Source: Candidatus Pelearchaeum sp.
GTDB lineage: Archaea; Thermoproteota; Nitrososphaeria_A; Caldarchaeales; Caldarchaeaceae
Reading direction: 5' to 3'
DNA length: 10,527 nt
Assembly: GCA_015520425.1 (NCBI GenBank)
Contig: WAQC01000143.1
Span: 1-10,527, forward strand
The notes below the pieces were generated by a model. That model worked only from the letters and a program-made list of their open reading frames with translations. It had not been told where the DNA came from and did not search any database. Positions 4,289 through 10,527 of this stretch are shown piece by piece. Numbering within the stretch: position 1 is the stretch's first letter; every line of letters starts with the position of its first letter. Made by a program: the position numbers and the translations under genes.

Positions 4289-6322
4289 TTGTCCTCAGAC
4301 ATACCTGTCAGGGAGACTTATAGGCTGATGCCTCCAGGCACGGATGTTATAATGTATATTGTCCTCATACCCTTTGCGGCGCTTTTCCTCTACGGCATCT
4401 ATCGTAGGGTTAGGGTTTATGGTATAGAGTGGTCTGAGCTTTTCCGAGACTTCCCGACGCGGATGGGGAATCTAGTTAGGTACGCTCTCCTACAGCGTAA
4501 GGTTGTTAGAGAAAAGACAGCGGGAGTCATGCACCTGCTCATATACTCTGGCATAATAGCTCTACTGATAGCCACAACCCTCGTCTTCATAGATTACGAC
4601 ATCCTCCGCAACTTCAACCAATCCATACTGCGGGGCCAGTTCTACCTCTTCTACGAGGCCATATTTGACTTCATGGGTCTCTTGCTCCTGGCCGGCCTCA
4701 CCATGCTCCTGTATAGGAGGTTCATAGCGCGTGAGAGGAGGCTTAGATGGAAGGACGAGTATCTCCTAATATTCCTTGGCCTCTTCTTCCTCGGCATAAC
4801 TGGATACATACTTGAGGGGCTTAGGCTCTACATAGCTCCTAGGCCATGGGGCTCCTGGAGCTTCGTCGGGAAAGCAGTATCAGACCTATTCGCGGCGCTC
4901 TCACTAGACCTAGGCGCTGCGTTGGGAACGTATAGAGCCCTATGGTGGGCCCACGCAATAGTAACATTCACCATGGTAGCGTTATTGCCATACAGTAACC
5001 TACTCCACGTGCTCGCCACATTTGGAAACGCCTACTTCTCAACGCTCAGAGACCCCAACCCTGGCAAGATGCCTACCCCGTTCAGGATTGACCAGCTTGA
5101 CCCCGAGGCGGCTGAGATAAAGCTCGGAGCGCGGAGCGTGGATGACCTTAACTGGCGGCAGCGGCTGGGGCTTGACGCTTGTACTGATTGTGGCCGCTGT
5201 GAGGCTGCCTGCCCAGCCTTCGCCTCTGGAACGCCCCTCTCGCCGCGTATGATTGTCCAGAAGCTGCGTGAGGAGATGTGGTATAGCAAGGATAAGATGA
5301 ATGGCGGCGCGCGCGACCTATTTGCGGCGGGTATTATAGAGGAGGACGAGGTGTGGGCCTGTACCACATGCGCGGCCTGTGTTGAGGCTTGCCCAGTGCT
5401 CATAAGCCCTCTGGAATACATCTTGGAGATGCGGCGCGCGCTGACGCTTGAGGGTAAGCTGGATAAGCGGAAGACCACCATGCTCACCAACCTGTCGCGC
5501 CTATACAACCCATACGGACTACCGCAGCATGAGCGGGAGCAGTTCTTACAGGAACTCCGTAGCATGGGTGTTAAGACGCTGGCCGAGAACCCTGAGGCGG
5601 AGTATCTCTACTGGATTGGCTGCGCGTCCAGCTATGATGCGAGAAGCCGCGAAATAGTCAGGAGCATGGTGAAGATACTCCAAGCCGCTGGCGTGAATTT
5701 CGCCATCCTGGGCGAGGAGGAGCTATGCACAGGCGACCCAGCGCGGCGCATAGGCGAGGAGGGGAGATTCCAGGAGCTGGCGCTCACCAACATAGAACTC
5801 TTCAAGAACTATAATGTGCGGAAGATACTTACACACTGCCCCCACTGCTTCAACACATTCAAGAACGAGTACCCAGACCTAGGCGGTAGCTACACCGTGA
5901 TACACCACACGCAGCTTATAGGCGAGCTCTTAAAGTCGGGTAGGATAAAGCCCAAACGCCCGCTGGCTGAGAAGCTTACGCTCCACGACTCATGCTATCT
6001 CGGTAGAATCAACGGGATAATAGAGGAGCCGCGCATGATAATAAACTCAGTCGCTGGCGAGGGGTTTGTGGAGATGCAGCGCATAGGTAGGAGGAGCTTC
6101 TGCTGCGGCGCTGGGGGAGCAAACTACTGGTATGAGGTTAAGCGGGAGAATAGGGAGAGCGTGATAAGGCTAAACGAGGCTATGAACACAGGCGCCAGCA
6201 CTATGGTAGTGGAATGCCCCTACTGTCTCCAGATGTTTAACGACGCCACCAGGATAGTGGGCGCTGAGGAGAAGATAAGGCTGAAAGACATCTCCGAGGT
6301 GGTGGCGGAGACGCTTGAATAG
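4289..6322 (+). CDS. Membrane ETF:menaquinone oxidoreductase-type protein: NarI-like cytochrome b fused to 2x[4Fe-4S] and two CCG domains
   Basis: 677 residues. The N-terminal third is a NarI-like membrane domain with hydrophobic segments near 19-37, 80-101, 118-141, 158-174 and 220-246. H222 and H240 have the 18-residue spacing of the NarI heme ligands H187/H205; H82 is a further candidate. A ferredoxin domain follows with C298-C301-C304-C308 and C358-C361-C364-C368. Two CCG (DUF224) domains come next: the first has C445, C480, C517 and C520 with CTGDPARR in place of CCG; the second has C569, C605-C606-G, C643 and C646. This order matches the EMO family that passes electrons from EtfAB to menaquinone; HdrD/HdrE and GlpC are relatives. 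EtfB and EtfA follow directly, supporting that role. Start TTG 4289 has GAGGGG (4275-4280) 8 nt before it and keeps the RETYRLMPP block typical of the family N-terminus. It follows DUF35 by 15 nt. Confidence 0.88.
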   Translation: MSSDIPVRETYRLMPPGTDVIMYIVLIPFAALFLYGIYRRVRVYGIEWSELFRDFPTRMGNLVRYALLQRKVVREKTAGVMHLLIYSGIIALLIATTLVFIDYDILRNFNQSILRGQFYLFYEAIFDFMGLLLLAGLTMLLYRRFIARERRLRWKDEYLLIFLGLFFLGITGYILEGLRLYIAPRPWGSWSFVGKAVSDLFAALSLDLGAALGTYRALWWAHAIVTFTMVALLPYSNLLHVLATFGNAYFSTLRDPNPGKMPTPFRIDQLDPEAAEIKLGARSVDDLNWRQRLGLDACTDCGRCEAACPAFASGTPLSPRMIVQKLREEMWYSKDKMNGGARDLFAAGIIEEDEVWACTTCAACVEACPVLISPLEYILEMRRALTLEGKLDKRKTTMLTNLSRLYNPYGLPQHEREQFLQELRSMGVKTLAENPEAEYLYWIGCASSYDARSREIVRSMVKILQAAGVNFAILGEEELCTGDPARRIGEEGRFQELALTNIELFKNYNVRKILTHCPHCFNTFKNEYPDLGGSYTVIHHTQLIGELLKSGRIKPKRPLAEKLTLHDSCYLGRINGIIEEPRMIINSVAGEGFVEMQRIGRRSFCCGAGGANYWYEVKRENRESVIRLNEAMNTGASTMVVECPYCLQMFNDATRIVGAEEKIRLKDISEVVAETLE

Positions 6323-6323
6323 C

Positions 6324-6329
6324 GTTTAA
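6324..6329 (+). promoter_or_regulatory. Possible internal promoter before etfB
   Basis: TTTAAA directly after the EMO stop predicts a start near 6352, about 24 nt before TTG 6376, with GGGTG (6361-6365) as ribosome binding site inside that leader. The 53-nt gap is the largest within this operon. It may allow extra EtfBA expression, but the box is short and the genes may simply be co-transcribed. Confidence 0.25.
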
Positions 6330-6375
6330 AGCTAGGCGCTGGTAGTTAGACTATTGATAAGGGTGCCGTGTAGCG

Positions 6376-7158
6376 TTGGTTGATATTATTGTATGTTTGA
6401 AGCAGACTGTTGATGTTAATCAAGTAAGGCCGCATCCCGAAACACTTGAGCCCCAGCTTGGGCAGGCGCCGCGGAAGATTAGCGACTTTGACCTAAACGC
6501 CCTTGAGGAGGCTCTCCGAATAAAGGAGAAGCACGGCGGCCGCGTGGTCGCTGTATGCGTGGGACACGACATCCAGCAGCTCCTCATAAGGGAAGCCCTA
6601 GCCATGGGCGCTGACGAGGCTTACGTCGTTTCAGACCCCAGGCTGGAGAAGGCAGATGGTCTAGTAACTGCCGAAGTCCTCGCAGCCCTCATCAGGAAAG
6701 TAGGCAGGTGGGATTTGATACTCTGCGGCGAGGCGTCGCTGGACGAGAGCGCATACCAAACAGGCCCTAGGCTTGCCGAGATATTCAACATCCCGCATAT
6801 AACCTACGCCGTTAGGGTTGAGCTGGAGGATAGCGGTGTTAAGGTTTGGAAGGCGATGGAGGGCGGGATACACGTGGTCAAGGCCAGCCTGCCAGCGGTC
6901 TTGGCTGTTGGGCTTGAGATAAACACACCCCGCCTCCCAAGCCTCCTGATGATAAGGGCAGCAAGCAAGAAGCCGATACACGAGGTAAAGCTATCGGAGC
7001 TCGGCCTGAGCGAGGAGCAACTCACCCCAGCGGTGGAGACGCTGCAAGTGAAGGCGCTCAAGGTTGAGCGACGCCGCATAACGCTTGAAGGCGAGCCCGA
7101 AGAGCTTGCGCAGAAGCTTGCCGAGATACTCGTACAAGAGGGGCTGGTGAAGAAATAG
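6376..7158 (+). CDS. etfB: Electron transfer flavoprotein beta subunit
   Basis: 260 residues, the normal EtfB/FixA length. It starts IIVCLKQTVDVNQV and has SDFDLNALEEALRIKEKHGGRVVAVCVG (36-63), MGADEAYVVSD (77-87), the nucleotide-binding segment LILCGEASLDESAYQTGPRLAE (114-135) and the EtfB signature INTPRLPSLLMIRAASKKPI (182-201). With EtfA it forms the heterodimer that accepts electrons from acyl-CoA dehydrogenases. EtfB binds AMP in classical ETFs or a second FAD in bifurcating ones; I cannot tell which applies here. The TTG start has GGGTG about 10 nt upstream and gives exactly the family N-terminus. Its stop is directly followed by the etfA ATG with no spacer, implying coupled translation. 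Upstream EMO is the likely electron acceptor. No ferredoxin, FixC or acyl-CoA dehydrogenase gene is in the window. Confidence 0.94.
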   Translation: MVDIIVCLKQTVDVNQVRPHPETLEPQLGQAPRKISDFDLNALEEALRIKEKHGGRVVAVCVGHDIQQLLIREALAMGADEAYVVSDPRLEKADGLVTAEVLAALIRKVGRWDLILCGEASLDESAYQTGPRLAEIFNIPHITYAVRVELEDSGVKVWKAMEGGIHVVKASLPAVLAVGLEINTPRLPSLLMIRAASKKPIHEVKLSELGLSEEQLTPAVETLQVKALKVERRRITLEGEPEELAQKLAEILVQEGLVKK

Positions 7159-8118
7159 ATGAGCACCATACTAGTTTATTCTGAGAACCCTCACGCGGCC
7201 GCTGAGATGCTAGTAGCCGCGCGCCAGCTTGCGCCAAGCCTCAACGCCAGCACCGCAGCCCTCCATCTTGGGAGCATGTCAGAACAGGACCTAAAAGCAT
7301 ACGCTGCTGGGGGAGCGGAGCTGGTCTACCACGTTGATGGCGTTGATGCGGAGAAGCATGGGCCAGCATGCGTTGCGGAGGCTCTGGCTAATGTAGCGAG
7401 GAACGTGGATGCGGTTATGGTTCTCGTAGCCGCGACGCGGCTGGGGCGTGAGGTAGCGCCGCGCACGGCCCAAAGGCTTAAGACAGGCTACGCAGCGGAG
7501 TGCGTGCAATTAGAAGCCAGCAGCGATGGTCTAGTGGCATACCGCGGCGTGCTGGGAGGCACATACCAGGCAAAACTACTCTTTAAGAGGAAGCCATACG
7601 TGGTGAGCTTGCAGACTGGCCGTTACCAGCCAGAAGGGAGCGGCTCACAGCCGCGTGTGGAGAAGGTTTCCATAGAGATAACAGCCCCCCAGCTGGAGCT
7701 AGTAGAGATAGCGCGGGCCGAGAGCGCTGGCGTAGATTTGGAGAAGGCCGAGCTCATAGTATCGGTTGGCCGCGGCTTCAAGAAGCGTGAAGACCTCTCA
7801 ATGGCTGAGGAGCTAGCTAAAGTTATAGGCGCAGAGCTGGGATGCTCAAGGCCTATAGCAGGAGACCTAAAATGGCTTCCAGAGGACAGGCATATAGGAC
7901 TGTCTGGCAAGCGCGTGAAGCCCAAGCTCTACCTAGCGCTGGGAATCTCGGGCCAGGTTCAGCATCTCGTAGGGATACGCGACTCAAAGGTCGTGATAGC
8001 CGTGAATACAGACTCAAACGCGCCCATCATGAGCGAAGCAGACTACGCGGTAGTCGGCGACATATACAAGGTAGTCCCACTACTCACAGAAAACCTTAAG
8101 AAACTACTCGGACGCTAG
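7159..8118 (+). CDS. etfA: Electron transfer flavoprotein alpha subunit
   Basis: 319 residues, normal for EtfA/FixB without the N-terminal ferredoxin seen in some archaeal forms. The N-terminal domain starts STILVYSENPHAAAEM. The C-terminal FAD domain is complete: VSVGRGFK (201-208), CSRPIAGDLKWLP (229-241) with R231, HIGLSGKRVKPKLYLALGIS (245-264), GQVQHLVGIRDSK (265-277), and AVNTDSNAPIMSEADYAVVGD (281-301), the EtfA signature. The ATG immediately follows the etfB stop at 7156-7158, so translation is probably coupled. It forms the FAD-containing heterodimer with EtfB, probably reduced by acyl-CoA dehydrogenases and reoxidised by the EMO protein two genes upstream. It is the last gene of the operon; a small hairpin and an A/T-rich run follow. 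Confidence 0.95.
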   Translation: MSTILVYSENPHAAAEMLVAARQLAPSLNASTAALHLGSMSEQDLKAYAAGGAELVYHVDGVDAEKHGPACVAEALANVARNVDAVMVLVAATRLGREVAPRTAQRLKTGYAAECVQLEASSDGLVAYRGVLGGTYQAKLLFKRKPYVVSLQTGRYQPEGSGSQPRVEKVSIEITAPQLELVEIARAESAGVDLEKAELIVSVGRGFKKREDLSMAEELAKVIGAELGCSRPIAGDLKWLPEDRHIGLSGKRVKPKLYLALGISGQVQHLVGIRDSKVVIAVNTDSNAPIMSEADYAVVGDIYKVVPLLTENLKKLLGR

Positions 8119-8138
8119 AAAAATATCCTGGGAACGAG

Positions 8139-8170
8139 CAAGCCTCGCTTGTATAATTTAAATTTTATTA
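8139..8170 (+). terminator. Small hairpin plus A/T-rich run after etfA
   Basis: CAAGC (8139-8143), loop CTC and GCTTG (8147-8151) form a 5-bp stem, extendable by one G-U pair. TATAATTTAAATTTTATTA follows. The hairpin is weak, but a T-rich stretch soon after the operon end is a plausible archaeal terminator. Part of this run could also act as a TATA element for the next gene. Confidence 0.4.
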
Positions 8171-8186
8171 CGGCAATTGGACTAAC

Positions 8187-8195
8187 GATAATATT
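8187..8195 (+). promoter_or_regulatory. Candidate TATA box of the MobA-like gene
   Basis: GATAATATT, centred near 8191, predicts transcription start near 8217. The mRNA leader would then be about 60 nt. It competes with the A/T-rich run at 8152-8170, so the exact box is uncertain. Confidence 0.35.
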
Positions 8196-8209
8196 CACGA
8201 GCGCAGTTA

Positions 8210-8224
8210 CTCTATTGGATAGAG
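8210..8224 (+). repeat. Inverted repeat at the predicted start of the MobA-like gene mRNA
   Basis: CTCTAT-TGG-ATAGAG has two exact 6-bp arms and a 3-base spacer. It covers the predicted transcription start near 8217, so it could be an operator or, if transcription starts upstream, a leader hairpin. At this length it may also be chance. Confidence 0.3.
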
Positions 8225-8234
8225 AGGGGAAGAG

Positions 8235-8264
8235 ATGGAAGGATTATCTATGAACGCCCTCTAG
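8235..8264 (+). CDS. Possible 9-residue leader ORF (MEGLSMNAL) before the MobA-like gene
   Basis: ATG 8235 is preceded by GAGGGG (8224-8229) at 5 nt. The frame ends at TAG 8262-8264, where the GGTGGTGA ribosome binding site of the next gene begins. Terminating ribosomes could therefore promote or block initiation at TTG 8279. The peptide has no recognisable attenuator residues. It is reported because of its ribosome binding site and position; it may be accidental. Confidence 0.22.
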   Translation: MEGLSMNAL

Positions 8265-8278
8265 GGTGGTGAGTTGGC

Positions 8279-8896
8279 TTGGATTCCTCTGCTGTTGTTA
8301 TGGCTAACGTCAAGCCGCTTATGGGAAAGCCTAAGGGGATGGTGGAGATTAACGGCAGGCCTATGATAGAGTACGTCCTTGACGCCATACCTCCTGAGGT
8401 CTCAGACATAATGATAGCGGTGAACGAGGAGTCTGTTGATGATTATGGCGAGGTTTATGATAAGTATATGGCGCGTCCTCTCCCCACGTCTGCTGATAAT
8501 ACTGATGTGGCGCAGCAGCTTAGGAAGCCGCTCCACGACGCGCAGGGTGGGAACCTTCTAGTCCTACCATGCGACGCACCGCTGATGAGCCTGAGCATAA
8601 CCACATTCCTCCTAGAAGTCTCGCGTAAATTTACTGCAGCTATACCGAGACTGGCAGGCCAGCCAGAGTTCATCCCAGCATCATACCAAGTAAAGCCCCT
8701 CATAGAGACCATGGAGGCACATCCAGAGCTGGGCATGTACGAGCTTGTGAAGAAGATGAGAAACATACTCTACATCAACGCACAGAGCCTAAGGGCTTTT
8801 GACTCAAAGCTACGCTTCATGCAGCGCGTAAATAGTAAAGGTGATATAAAGCGGGTTTCTGAAGTGCTGCGTACAACGTCGGAATCCATGGATTGA
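8279..8896 (+). CDS. MobA/CobY-like NTP-transferase-fold protein with degenerate glycine-rich loop
   Basis: 205 residues from TTG 8279, with GGTGGTGA (8265-8272) 6 nt upstream. The fold is the GT-A nucleotidyltransferase of MobA (molybdenum cofactor guanylylation) and CobY (cobinamide-phosphate guanylylation). Retained features are KPKGMVEINGRPMIEYVLDAI (17-37) with the lysine K19, LLVLPCDAPLM (93-103) with the metal-binding D99, IPASYQVKPLIETM (132-145) and the closing MQRVNSKGDIKRV (181-193), where family members have NxNTPED. The family's nucleotide loop (A-G-G-x-S-x-R-M-G) reads M-A-N-V-K-P-L-M-G at 8-16: both glycines and the arginine are missing. It may be an inactive or repurposed enzyme, or there may be local sequence error, although restoring the loop would need two compensating indels. 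A HypE-like gene follows after 29 nt, apparently with its own promoter. Fold confident, activity doubtful. Confidence 0.72.
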   Translation: MDSSAVVMANVKPLMGKPKGMVEINGRPMIEYVLDAIPPEVSDIMIAVNEESVDDYGEVYDKYMARPLPTSADNTDVAQQLRKPLHDAQGGNLLVLPCDAPLMSLSITTFLLEVSRKFTAAIPRLAGQPEFIPASYQVKPLIETMEAHPELGMYELVKKMRNILYINAQSLRAFDSKLRFMQRVNSKGDIKRVSEVLRTTSESMD

Positions 8897-8905
8897 GCTA
8901 TATCT
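8897..8905 (+). promoter_or_regulatory. TATA-like box of the HypE-like gene
   Basis: GCTATATCT directly after the MobA-like stop is centred 25 nt before ATG 8926, so a leaderless mRNA is predicted. No ribosome binding site precedes this ATG. Confidence 0.45.
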
Positions 8906-8925
8906 AGTGGGTATTTCTCTTTTGT

Positions 8926-9936
8926 ATGAGAATTATGCGACGCACCGCCAATAGGCTTCCCGTAGGGAAGCTGAGTAAGCAAGCCCTCACTAGTTCTGTC
9001 CTACCATATCTAGGGAGCAGACGCGCGGACGTAGTCCTGAGACCACGCTACGGCGAGGACGCTGGAGCCGTAAAGACGCGGAAGGGAGTAGTAGTAATCG
9101 CGACCGACCCAATAACAGGCTCTAAGAACCTCATAGGATGGCTATCCGTTCACATAAACGCCAACGACGTGGCCGTATGCGGAGCTAGGCCGACATGGTT
9201 CGCGCCGTGCATACTTCTACCAAAGAACAGTACCGCAAAGGACTTCAGGAGGATAGCTGGCCAGATAGATAGGGCTGCCAAGAAGCTGGGGATAGCTGTT
9301 GTTACAGGCCACTCCGAGATAGCTCCCTACATAGAGGCTCCCCTAGTTGTGGGCAGCATGGCTGGCCAGCTAGTAGCCCAGCGCATAGTAACCACTTCAG
9401 GAGCCAGGCCAGGTGATTGGATAGTTATGACCAAGTGGGCGGGGCTTGAAGGCTCGGCAATACTAGCCACAGACTATGCTTCTCTACTCAGGAAACGCGG
9501 TGTCAGCAATAAAGCGATAACAGAGGCGCGTAGATACTATAATGCGATAAGCGTGGTCAAGGAGGCATTAAGCCTAGCGCATGCGGGAGCAGCCAGCTCC
9601 ATGCACGACCCAACAGAAGGCGGCGTACTGGGCGGCCTATACGAGATGGCCGACGCCTCAGGATGCGGCTTCAAAGTCCATAGCAAGAGAATACCAATCA
9701 CAAAAACGACACGCGAGATATGCAGAGCGCTTAAGATAGACCCTCTAAGGCTCATAAGCTCAGGCGTCTTGCTCGCAACAATACCGCGCAGAAACAGCAA
9801 ACTACTGGGAAAGCTCAAGCTCACAGTAATAGGCGAGGTGGTAAAACGAAACGAGGGCATGAACATAATAGAGAACGGCAAGACAACACGCATAAAGGAG
9901 CCAGTAACCGACGAGCTTTGGAAGATAGTATCATAG
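8926..9936 (+). CDS. AIR-synthase-related protein, HypE-like (PurM superfamily), no C-terminal cysteine
   Basis: 336 residues, the size of HypE and related PurM-fold enzymes. The PurM N-domain shows YGEDAGAV (42-49), ATDPITGS (59-66), SVHINANDVAVCGARPTWF (74-92) and VVTGHSEIAP (125-134). The C-domain has the highly conserved HDPTEGG (227-233), GCGFKVHSKRIPI (246-258) and LISSGVLLATIP (276-287). These enzymes phosphorylate or dehydrate with ATP. True HypE carries a C-terminal PRIC-type cysteine that accepts carbamoyl for NiFe-hydrogenase CN synthesis; this protein ends DELWKIVS, so a hydrogenase role is unlikely. No hyp or hydrogenase genes are nearby. It belongs to the HypE-like COG0309 group; substrate unknown. 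ATG 8926 sits 25 nt after a TATA-like box; ATG 8935 is an alternative. Pairing with the MobA-like gene may indicate a cofactor-related function, which is inference. Confidence 0.82.
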   Translation: MRIMRRTANRLPVGKLSKQALTSSVLPYLGSRRADVVLRPRYGEDAGAVKTRKGVVVIATDPITGSKNLIGWLSVHINANDVAVCGARPTWFAPCILLPKNSTAKDFRRIAGQIDRAAKKLGIAVVTGHSEIAPYIEAPLVVGSMAGQLVAQRIVTTSGARPGDWIVMTKWAGLEGSAILATDYASLLRKRGVSNKAITEARRYYNAISVVKEALSLAHAGAASSMHDPTEGGVLGGLYEMADASGCGFKVHSKRIPITKTTREICRALKIDPLRLISSGVLLATIPRRNSKLLGKLKLTVIGEVVKRNEGMNIIENGKTTRIKEPVTDELWKIVS

Positions 9937-9954
9937 CTACACAGCCAGGGCTGC

Positions 9955-9970
9955 GTAAAAGAATATATCC
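9955..9970 (+). promoter_or_regulatory. BRE/TATA promoter of the acyl-CoA synthetase gene
   Basis: GTAAAAGAATATATCC contains an A-rich BRE-like stretch followed by ATATAT centred near 9966. It predicts a start near 9992 and a leader of roughly 10 nt, which includes GAGG (9995-9998). Confidence 0.5.
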
Positions 9971-10002
9971 CTACCCTACGCGTGTATAGGGTTTGAGGAT
10001 GT

Positions 10003-10527
10003 ATGACGTATATCTGGCAGCCCCCGCGCGAGCTTGTTGATAATAGTAATGTTAAGGCGTTTATGGATAGGGTTGGCGCTCCAGATTATAGGGAGCTTGT
10101 CAGGCGTTCAACCAGGGATATAGTCTGGTTTTGGCGCGTAATAACCGAGGAGCTGGCTGTAGAGTGGTTTAGGGAGTATGAGAAGGTTCTTGACACCTCA
10201 CGCGGCGTTGAGTGGGCTGACTGGTTCATCGGCGGCGAGGTTAACGTGGTTCATAACATACTTGACGTTCATGCAGGTTCTCCGCGTAGGAATAACCTTG
10301 CGTTTATCTGGGCTGGCGAGGACGGCGCCATACAACAATATACTTATGGCCAGCTAAATCGTCTTGTTAATCAGTTTGCCAACTTCCTCAAAAGTGTAGG
10401 CGTCTCGCGCGGTGATGTGGTTGCTTCATACATACCCATGCTCCCCGAAACGATAATAACCATGCTCGCAACCCTTAAGCTCGGAGCTGTCTTTACACCC
10501 ATATTCTCAGGCTTCGCACCACAAGCC
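10003..10527 (+). CDS. AMP-forming acetyl/acyl-CoA synthetase, N-terminal 175 residues (cut by window edge)
   Basis: An open frame of 175 codons runs from ATG 10003 to the last base. An in-frame TGA at 9994 rules out an earlier start. The N-terminus matches the acetyl-CoA synthetase family: FWRVITEELAVEWFREYEKVLD (43-64), the ACS-N block WADWFIGGEVNVVHNILDVH (71-90), AFIWAGEDGAIQQYTYGQL (100-118), GVSRGDVVASYIPMLPETI (133-151) and the start of the AMP-binding domain, KLGAVFTPIFSGFAPQA (159-175). Such enzymes make acyl-AMP from ATP and a carboxylic acid, then transfer the acyl group to CoA. The P-loop, adenylate motifs and catalytic lysine lie beyond the edge, so the acid used (acetate, propionate or longer) cannot be judged. 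GAGG 5 nt upstream may aid initiation. In context it could activate acids for oxidation through the EtfAB/EMO chain, but it is a separate transcription unit. Confidence 0.92.
   Translation, partial: MTYIWQPPRELVDNSNVKAFMDRVGAPDYRELVRRSTRDIVWFWRVITEELAVEWFREYEKVLDTSRGVEWADWFIGGEVNVVHNILDVHAGSPRRNNLAFIWAGEDGAIQQYTYGQLNRLVNQFANFLKSVGVSRGDVVASYIPMLPETIITMLATLKLGAVFTPIFSGFAPQA

Noticed and set aside
5032..5565. Minus-strand ORF (177 codons) inside the EMO gene
   Set aside because: It is a shadow of the iron-sulfur and CCG coding region; the product is Ser/Arg-rich without domain features and has no promoter.
9942..9953. Inverted repeat CAGCC-AG-GGCTG before the acyl-CoA synthetase promoter
   Set aside because: Arms of only 5 bp with a 2-base centre are expected by chance in 10 kb. 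No T-run follows to make it a terminator.
1..10527. CRISPR arrays, tRNA/rRNA genes, C/D box sRNAs and insertion sequences
   Set aside because: I looked for regularly spaced repeats, tRNA T-loop and cloverleaf signals, RUGAUGA/CUGA box pairs and terminal inverted repeats with a transposase, and found none that could be supported by eye.

Overview
The window looks like chromosome of a thermophilic archaeon, most likely a member of the Thermoproteota (crenarchaeal branch). I base this on heavy use of ATA and AGG codons, many TTG starts, short A/T boxes about 25 nt before ATG starts (leaderless transcription), and archaeal families: an HTH_10 regulator, DUF35 proteins and a HypE-like AIR-synthase protein. 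No species can be named. There are twelve genes, two of them cut by the window edges. I see no rRNA, tRNA, CRISPR array, insertion sequence or phage gene, and no gene-free stretch longer than about 160 bases.

Left third (1-2960): a minus-strand HTH_10 (bacterio-opsin-activator type) regulator runs off the left edge. Divergent to it lies a small membrane protein with three C-terminal cysteines. Converging on that is a minus-strand pair, malic enzyme followed by a GNAT acetyltransferase 7 nt downstream. The first 1.1 kb is visibly richer in A+T than the rest.

Middle (2960-8170): three small zinc-ribbon genes lie side by side: DUF35 (+), a 67-residue zinc ribbon (-) and a second DUF35 (+). The second DUF35 leads a tight + strand operon. 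Next comes a membrane cytochrome-b/iron-sulfur protein of the ETF:menaquinone oxidoreductase (EMO) type, then etfB and etfA. Inferred electron path: acyl-CoA dehydrogenases (not in the window) to EtfAB, to the EMO [4Fe-4S] clusters and CCG domains, to heme b and the quinone pool. DUF35 proteins usually partner thiolases, so the operon points to acyl-CoA oxidation. An AMP-forming acetyl/acyl-CoA synthetase begins at the right edge and fits the same acyl-CoA theme.

Right (8170-10002): a MobA/CobY-like nucleotidyltransferase whose glycine-rich nucleotide-binding loop is degenerate, followed by a HypE-like protein that lacks the C-terminal cysteine of true HypE. Their joint role is unknown.

The most unusual signals are regulatory. 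The two divergent intergenic regions around the first DUF35 and the zinc-ribbon gene each hold one symmetric TATA-like box shared by both directions. In each, a perfect palindrome (20 bp at 2999-3018; 16 bp at 3776-3791) lies 7-8 nt from that box, in mirrored geometry, over one predicted transcription start. These look like operators controlling the zinc-ribbon/acyl-CoA genes.
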